DNA from: Streptomyces sp. AW19M42
Lineage (GTDB): Bacteria > Actinomycetota > Actinomycetes > Streptomycetales > Streptomycetaceae
NCBI GenBank assembly: GCA_000470535.1
Contig: CBRG010000079.1
Coordinates: 1 to 40,304, forward strand
Length of the DNA stretch: 40,304 bases
Reading direction: 5' to 3'
Shown here: piece after piece, positions 39,378 through 40,304 of the stretch
How positions within the stretch are numbered: the stretch's first letter is position 1
Layout of the letters: the number at the start of each line of letters is the position of its first letter
Position numbers and translations under genes: made by a program
The notes under the pieces: generated by a model
Database searches by the model: none
The model's input: only the letters and a program-made list of their open reading frames with translations
What the model was told of the DNA's origin: nothing

Positions 39378-39407
39378 TTGAAATAAACCAACTGGTTGAT
39401 GTATGAA
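39378..39407 (+). promoter_or_regulatory. Promoter of exported SnoaL-like gene
   Basis: TTGAAA (39378-39383) and TATGAA (39402-39407) are separated by 18 bp and read toward the SnoaL-like gene. The operator palindrome lies exactly in the spacer, so a bound repressor would occlude polymerase. Confidence 0.5.
39384..39399 (+). promoter_or_regulatory. TetR operator, identical to AKR/TetR site
   Basis: TAAACCAACTGGTTGA is the exact reverse complement of 30553-30568. A 16-bp identity with palindromic core AACCAACTGGTT between two intergenic regions nearly 9 kb apart indicates one regulator. Confidence 0.85.
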
Positions 39408-39445
39408 TGGGGAGCCGTCACGGCGAAGCGCGGTGGCGATGTACA

Positions 39446-39495
39446 TGGCATGCGCATGCCAAGAATGTGTCCATTCCGGGAACCCTTCCCGGGAA
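39446..39495. repeat. Palindrome cluster in SnoaL-like leader
   Basis: TGGCATGCGCATGCCA (39446-39461) is a perfect 16-bp palindrome. TTCCGGGAA (39474-39482) and TTCCCGGGAA (39486-39495) follow as two related palindromes. All lie in the roughly 170-nt leader of the exported SnoaL-like gene. Confidence 0.7.
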
Positions 39496-39580
39496 CTCTT
39501 CGGCGTGCCCGTTCGGCACGGAATCTGCGTTCGTTCAAGCAATTCACGTCAGTGCAGCAAGTCCTGGCAGGAGAACCTCG

Positions 39581-40117
39581 ATGAATGACGCACAACGTTT
39601 GCTCATGGCGCGCCGCAAGGCCCTCGGGATAGGCGCCGCGCTGGGTTCCGGAACCATTGTTTCGGCGCTCTCCGGTTCACCAGCGGTGGCGGCGGAGAAG
39701 AAGGTCCTGCAGAGCCACGCGGGATTTCCCGCCATGCCCCGCTCGGTGCTCAACTTCTTTCTCGCATCCCAGCGTGCCGATGCGGACGCCTGGGCCGAGA
39801 GTTTCGCCGTCGACGGCCTCTTCTTCGACCCGGTGGGCACGGACCCGCTCCGTGGCAGGGAAGCGATACGCAGCCACATCGCGTCCGTGCTCCCGGAATT
39901 CCGTCCGTTCCTGGGAATCACTCCCGTCGAGGCCCATACCGTCGCCGGCACCGTCGCGGTGTCCTGGCGGGCAGCCGCTGTCACAAAGTCCAACCGGCCC
40001 GTCAACTGGTCGGGGATCAACATCTACGACCTTGATGACCAGGGGCTGATCAAGGAGGCCCGTGCCTATTTCAGCCAGGCCGTCTTCCAGGCTCAGCTCG
40101 ATCCGGATGCGGCCTGA
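39581..40117 (+). CDS. Exported SnoaL/NTF2-like protein (copy 2)
   Basis: The 178-aa protein has an N-terminal signal of about 38 residues (RRKALGIGAALGSGTIVSAL, then SGSPAVAAEKK). The paired arginines are suggestive of, but not a strict match to, a Tat signal. The NTF2-like domain follows (FPAMPRSVLNFFLASQRADA, FFDPVGTDPLRGREAIRSHI, VNWSGINIYDLDDQGLI), paralogous to 27923-28309. ATG 39581 has an AGGAG SD. It begins the right arm of the cluster, transcribed away from rfbB, with its promoter under the shared operator. It may act on the exported product, or the signal may be a relic. Confidence 0.85.
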   Translation: MNDAQRLLMARRKALGIGAALGSGTIVSALSGSPAVAAEKKVLQSHAGFPAMPRSVLNFFLASQRADADAWAESFAVDGLFFDPVGTDPLRGREAIRSHIASVLPEFRPFLGITPVEAHTVAGTVAVSWRAAAVTKSNRPVNWSGINIYDLDDQGLIKEARAYFSQAVFQAQLDPDAA

Positions 40118-40222
40118 GGATCCAACGGATCAGTGGCCGGCGTCCGGTGAACGCGCACAGCGGCACAAGAACGCCTGGGATCGCGGTCATGCCGTGCCGG
40201 GCGTGGAAGGGCTCGGTAGCCG

Positions 40223-40304
40223 ATGGTGAGACACGACCCGGAATTCAGTGTGCTCCTGGGAAGTGACTTCGCCGGAAAGTCCTCGGCGCTGGCCGAGCGG
40301 CGGG
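40223..40304 (+). CDS. P-loop NTP-binding protein (partial, runs off window)
   Basis: The frame opens at ATG 40223 (or GTG 40226) and stays open to the edge. The 27 codons seen include a Walker A motif, LLGSDFAGKSSAL (G-x4-GKS). Placement at the N-terminus is typical of small kinases such as nucleoside or thymidylate kinases, but also of other P-loop ATPases. It follows the SnoaL-like gene by 105 bp and shows that the cluster or the next transcription unit continues to the right. Confidence 0.55.
   Translation, partial: MVRHDPEFSVLLGSDFAGKSSALAERR

Larger units (their letters stand above)
39177..39580. promoter_or_regulatory. Divergent regulatory region, rfbB / SnoaL-like
   Basis: About 400 bp separate two divergent genes. 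It holds the shared TetR operator (39384-39399) and a cluster of palindromes at 39446-39495. The rfbB promoter is not identified; the stretch 39177-39377 is otherwise plain. Confidence 0.6.

Noticed and set aside
39399..39584. Upstream open frame in the leader of the exported SnoaL gene
   Set aside because: The frame starts between the predicted promoter boxes, has no SD and a noise-like composition, so it is not called a gene.
1..40304. CRISPR arrays, rRNA genes, phage structural genes
   Set aside because: No regularly spaced repeats, rRNA motifs or phage-type gene runs are visible in the window.

Overview
The window is high-GC DNA with strong third-position G/C bias, frequent GTG starts, four-base start/stop overlaps and two TTA (bldA-type) leucine codons. 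Adjacent SigF/SigN-like sigma factors, an ECF41 sigma factor, a SARP regulator and many MFS/TetR/MarR modules point to a Streptomyces chromosome. No database was searched. Family names come from motifs visible in the translated sequence, and gene symbols are given only where the family is clear.

Layout. (1) 1-2.3 kb is accessory DNA. It holds the 3' half of a tRNA-Arg gene (a probable attachment site of an integrated element) with its terminator, small hypothetical genes and a decayed IS30 transposase. (2) 2.3-6.5 kb carries a FAD/NAD oxidoreductase with its ECF41 sigma factor, a DUF2797-type protein and an intact amidohydrolase. (3) 6.6-12.5 kb is a tightly overlapping four-gene operon: OmpR-type response regulator, histidine kinase, GT2-GtrA polyprenyl-phosphate glycosyltransferase and GT39 glycosyltransferase. 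It looks like envelope glycosylation under two-component control. (4) 12.5-18.2 kb has a secreted endonuclease/exonuclease/phosphatase-fold protein, a TetR-linked DHA2 exporter with a perfect operator, a 2-hydroxyacid dehydrogenase, a PPOX-class protein and a YceI protein. (5) 18.4-21.5 kb is a MarR-MFS operon in which the transporter carries three carboxypeptidase-regulatory-like domains. (6) 22-25.9 kb is the developmental sigma-factor locus (sigN-like, sigF-like) with a lipoprotein, a Dabb protein and two small membrane proteins.

(7) From 26.4 kb to the right edge lies what looks like a small, unusual specialised-metabolite cluster. It is bounded on the left by strong hairpins and is still open at 40,304, where a P-loop gene begins. 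Its parts are a SARP fused to an MmyB-type ligand-binding domain, twin SnoaL/NTF2-like proteins at the two ends, an MFS exporter, an aldo/keto reductase, a TetR repressor, an amidohydrolase-fold protein lacking two metal-site residues, and a 728-residue protein with prenyltransferase/terpene-cyclase-type repeats but no DxDD. A chorismate-lyase-like protein, a GT28/MurG-like glycosyltransferase, a tandem left-handed beta-helix acyltransferase-like protein, and RfbA and RfbB complete it. The predicted theme (inference) is a chorismate-derived 4-hydroxybenzoate-type aromatic acid, possibly terpenoid-modified, carrying a dTDP-6-deoxysugar-derived glycoside. A 16-bp palindromic site is shared exactly by the AKR/TetR and RfbB/SnoaL intergenic regions, tying the two arms to one repressor. 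TTA codons in the SARP and rfbA genes suggest developmental (bldA) control.
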